64,000 bases of DNA from Tunturiibacter gelidiferens (GTDB lineage Bacteria > Acidobacteriota > Terriglobia > Terriglobales > Acidobacteriaceae): contig NZ_JACHEB010000015.1 of NCBI RefSeq assembly GCF_014201335.1, forward strand, positions 62,001-126,000, given 5' to 3'. The notes below the pieces were generated by a model. That model saw nothing but the letters and a program-made list of their open reading frames with translations. It had not been told where the DNA came from and did no database searches. Shown here piece after piece: positions 63,103 through 64,000 of the stretch (positions are counted from its first letter, which is position 1; each line of letters starts with the position of its first letter). Position numbers and translations under genes: made by a program.

Positions 63103-63513
63103 GCCAGTTGTACTCGTAGAAGAATCGCGAGTAAACGTCGCTCCAACCGGCAAGAAGGCAGACCTTCCGCTTGTTGATCCGCAGTCAGTCACATTCGCTA
63201 TGCCCACCCCCGCAATATTCACCGCAACCGCCCGTAGCGGCAGACTGCCTGTAAGAGGGCAAACGGTTTAGCTTCATGGTCAGGGACATAACACGAGGAT
63301 TGTCGTGACAGACATCAGCCACAAATTCGTCACGGAAGGCGCTACAGCCGAACGTGCGATCGGAGAGAATGGTTGGGTCGGACTGAGTTCTGCCCGAAAG
63401 ATTTACATGCGGACCTTTGTCGGCGATGATGAGTTTGTTCAAGTGGAAGGCGTTGTAAACAGGCGGCGCATGAACGTATAGGAAGCGGCCCAAATCGGTG
63501 ATCGTTTCATTCT
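63103..63513. other. Low-information stretch with two weak competing frames
   Basis: No gene is recognised. A plus-strand frame (GTG 63305 to TAG 63481, 58 codons, with GAGGATT upstream; VTDISHKFVTEGATAERAI at the start) and a minus-strand frame (63556-63185, 123 codons) overlap. Neither resembles a known family, and the context suggests remnant DNA. Confidence 0.3.
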
Positions 63514-64000
63514 TCAATGTGACCCTGACAACCCGTTCCAACTCTGTCCCTGACAACGCATTGTATTTTGGGGATCGCGGAGGTTGGACTTTCTGGGGTA
63601 TGGCGTGCGCGATCGTCGTTTTATTCCTGTATTTACTAGCGAAATATTTTTAAAGGGTCGTGCGAGTGCATTCAGATCTTGGCTAGAATAGTGGTCACGT
63701 ACCTTCAATTCCCTTATAAGTTGGAGCGCATCGTCAGCAAAAAGCAGAGCTTGTGGACTCGACAGGGGCATGTCGCCTTTGATAATTTCGAGTTCAACAA
63801 CCATCTTGGCAAGCGCTTCTCCTAAGAGGTCCACCTGTTCGCGCAGGATCTCAGAATCGACGCCGTCTTTCCGCGTGGAGCGGGCGGCAGACCGGATAAG
63901 GGTGTAAAAGGTAGCAAAGAACCGTTTCGCTACTTTCCGTTTCAGTCCTACTCGTCGCCCGTTCCCTTTGTCCTCGTAGGGACAACCGTTCGGACTTAGG
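63514..64000 (-). CDS. Hypothetical protein, 5' end outside window
   Basis: A minus-strand frame is open from the window edge to a stop at 63514, about 161 residues. It is helical and charged (EILREQVDLLGEALAKMVVEL, LFADDALQLIRELKVRDHY). The last ~40 residues are basic and look like out-of-frame translation. No family is recognised, and the true start is not in view. Confidence 0.4.
   Translation of the reverse strand, partial: LSPNGCPYEDKGNGRRVGLKRKVAKRFFATFYTLIRSAARSTRKDGVDSEILREQVDLLGEALAKMVVELEIIKGDMPLSSPQALLFADDALQLIRELKVRDHYSSQDLNALARPFKNISLVNTGIKRRSRTPYPRKSNLRDPQNTMRCQGQSWNGLSGSH

Noticed and set aside
37500..64000. Second copy of the tRNA-Asn 3' end as a right att site
   Set aside because: Reading for the acceptor and T-arm sequence found no convincing repeat in the window.

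Overview
The window looks like chromosomal DNA of an acidobacterium, probably Terriglobia/Acidobacteriaceae (an Edaphobacter-, Granulicella- or Tunturibacter-like soil organism). This is inferred from protein style, G/C-ending codons and gene content; there is no rRNA in the window to confirm it. It divides into a well-kept core (about 1-35.8 kb), a tRNA junction (35.8-37.5 kb) and a mosaic accessory region (37.5-64 kb).

Core (1-35.8 kb). In order: partial heme A synthase (ctaA), proC, a DUF885 metallopeptidase-like protein, a degenerate sigma-54-activator-like protein, bacilliredoxin, murB, the molybdate transporter modABC (minus strand) back-to-back with thrC-thrB, thioredoxin, a CNNM/CBS transporter overlapping a dipeptide-type ABC permease, secreted enzymes (amidohydrolase, Tat-exported aldo/keto reductase), a phosphodiesterase, a second dipeptide-type permease, a STAS protein, an MscS-type channel, an amino-acid binding protein, a GDP-mannose-3,5-epimerase-like enzyme, an ArsR/SRPBCC operon, a TMTC-like GT-C/TPR membrane protein, a complete encapsulin operon (DyP peroxidase cargo with targeting tail plus shell protein), a DUF305/LVIVD operon, a WecG/TagA glycosyltransferase and a CAP-domain protein.

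Junction (35.8-37.5 kb). A tRNA-Asn(GUU) is followed at once by a tyrosine integrase broken by one frameshift and by an excisionase-like HTH gene, the usual left end of an integrated element. No second att copy was seen in the window.

Accessory region (37.5-64 kb). It starts with a truncated LysR gene, msrB-msrA and hflX. Two related IS110-family elements of the IS1111 type lie in the same orientation (41.08-42.46 and 46.77-48.16 kb) with 12-bp subterminal inverted repeats and conserved 3' non-coding ends that may encode their guide RNA. They bracket a 4.3 kb redox cassette: an NTF2-like protein, an F420-type NADP reductase and two SDRs divergent from an AraC regulator. Next come TetR/NmrA, DoxX, AraC and cupin genes.

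From 52.8 kb nearly every gene is broken: quinone oxidoreductase, trpC, amino-acid permease, HxlR regulator, DsbA-like protein, acyltransferase, beta-propeller lactonase-like protein, peroxiredoxin, a second integrase, an HD-GYP protein and a MobF relaxase. This is a graveyard of mobile-element and cargo genes, though local base-call errors could explain some of the frameshifts.

No CRISPR array, rRNA operon or recognisable phage structural module was seen. The most interesting items are the encapsulin operon, the IS1111 pair with candidate guide-RNA ends, the Walker-B-less and GAFTGA-less activator homologue, and a 27-bp palindrome carrying a consensus -10 box ahead of a 37-residue membrane peptide.
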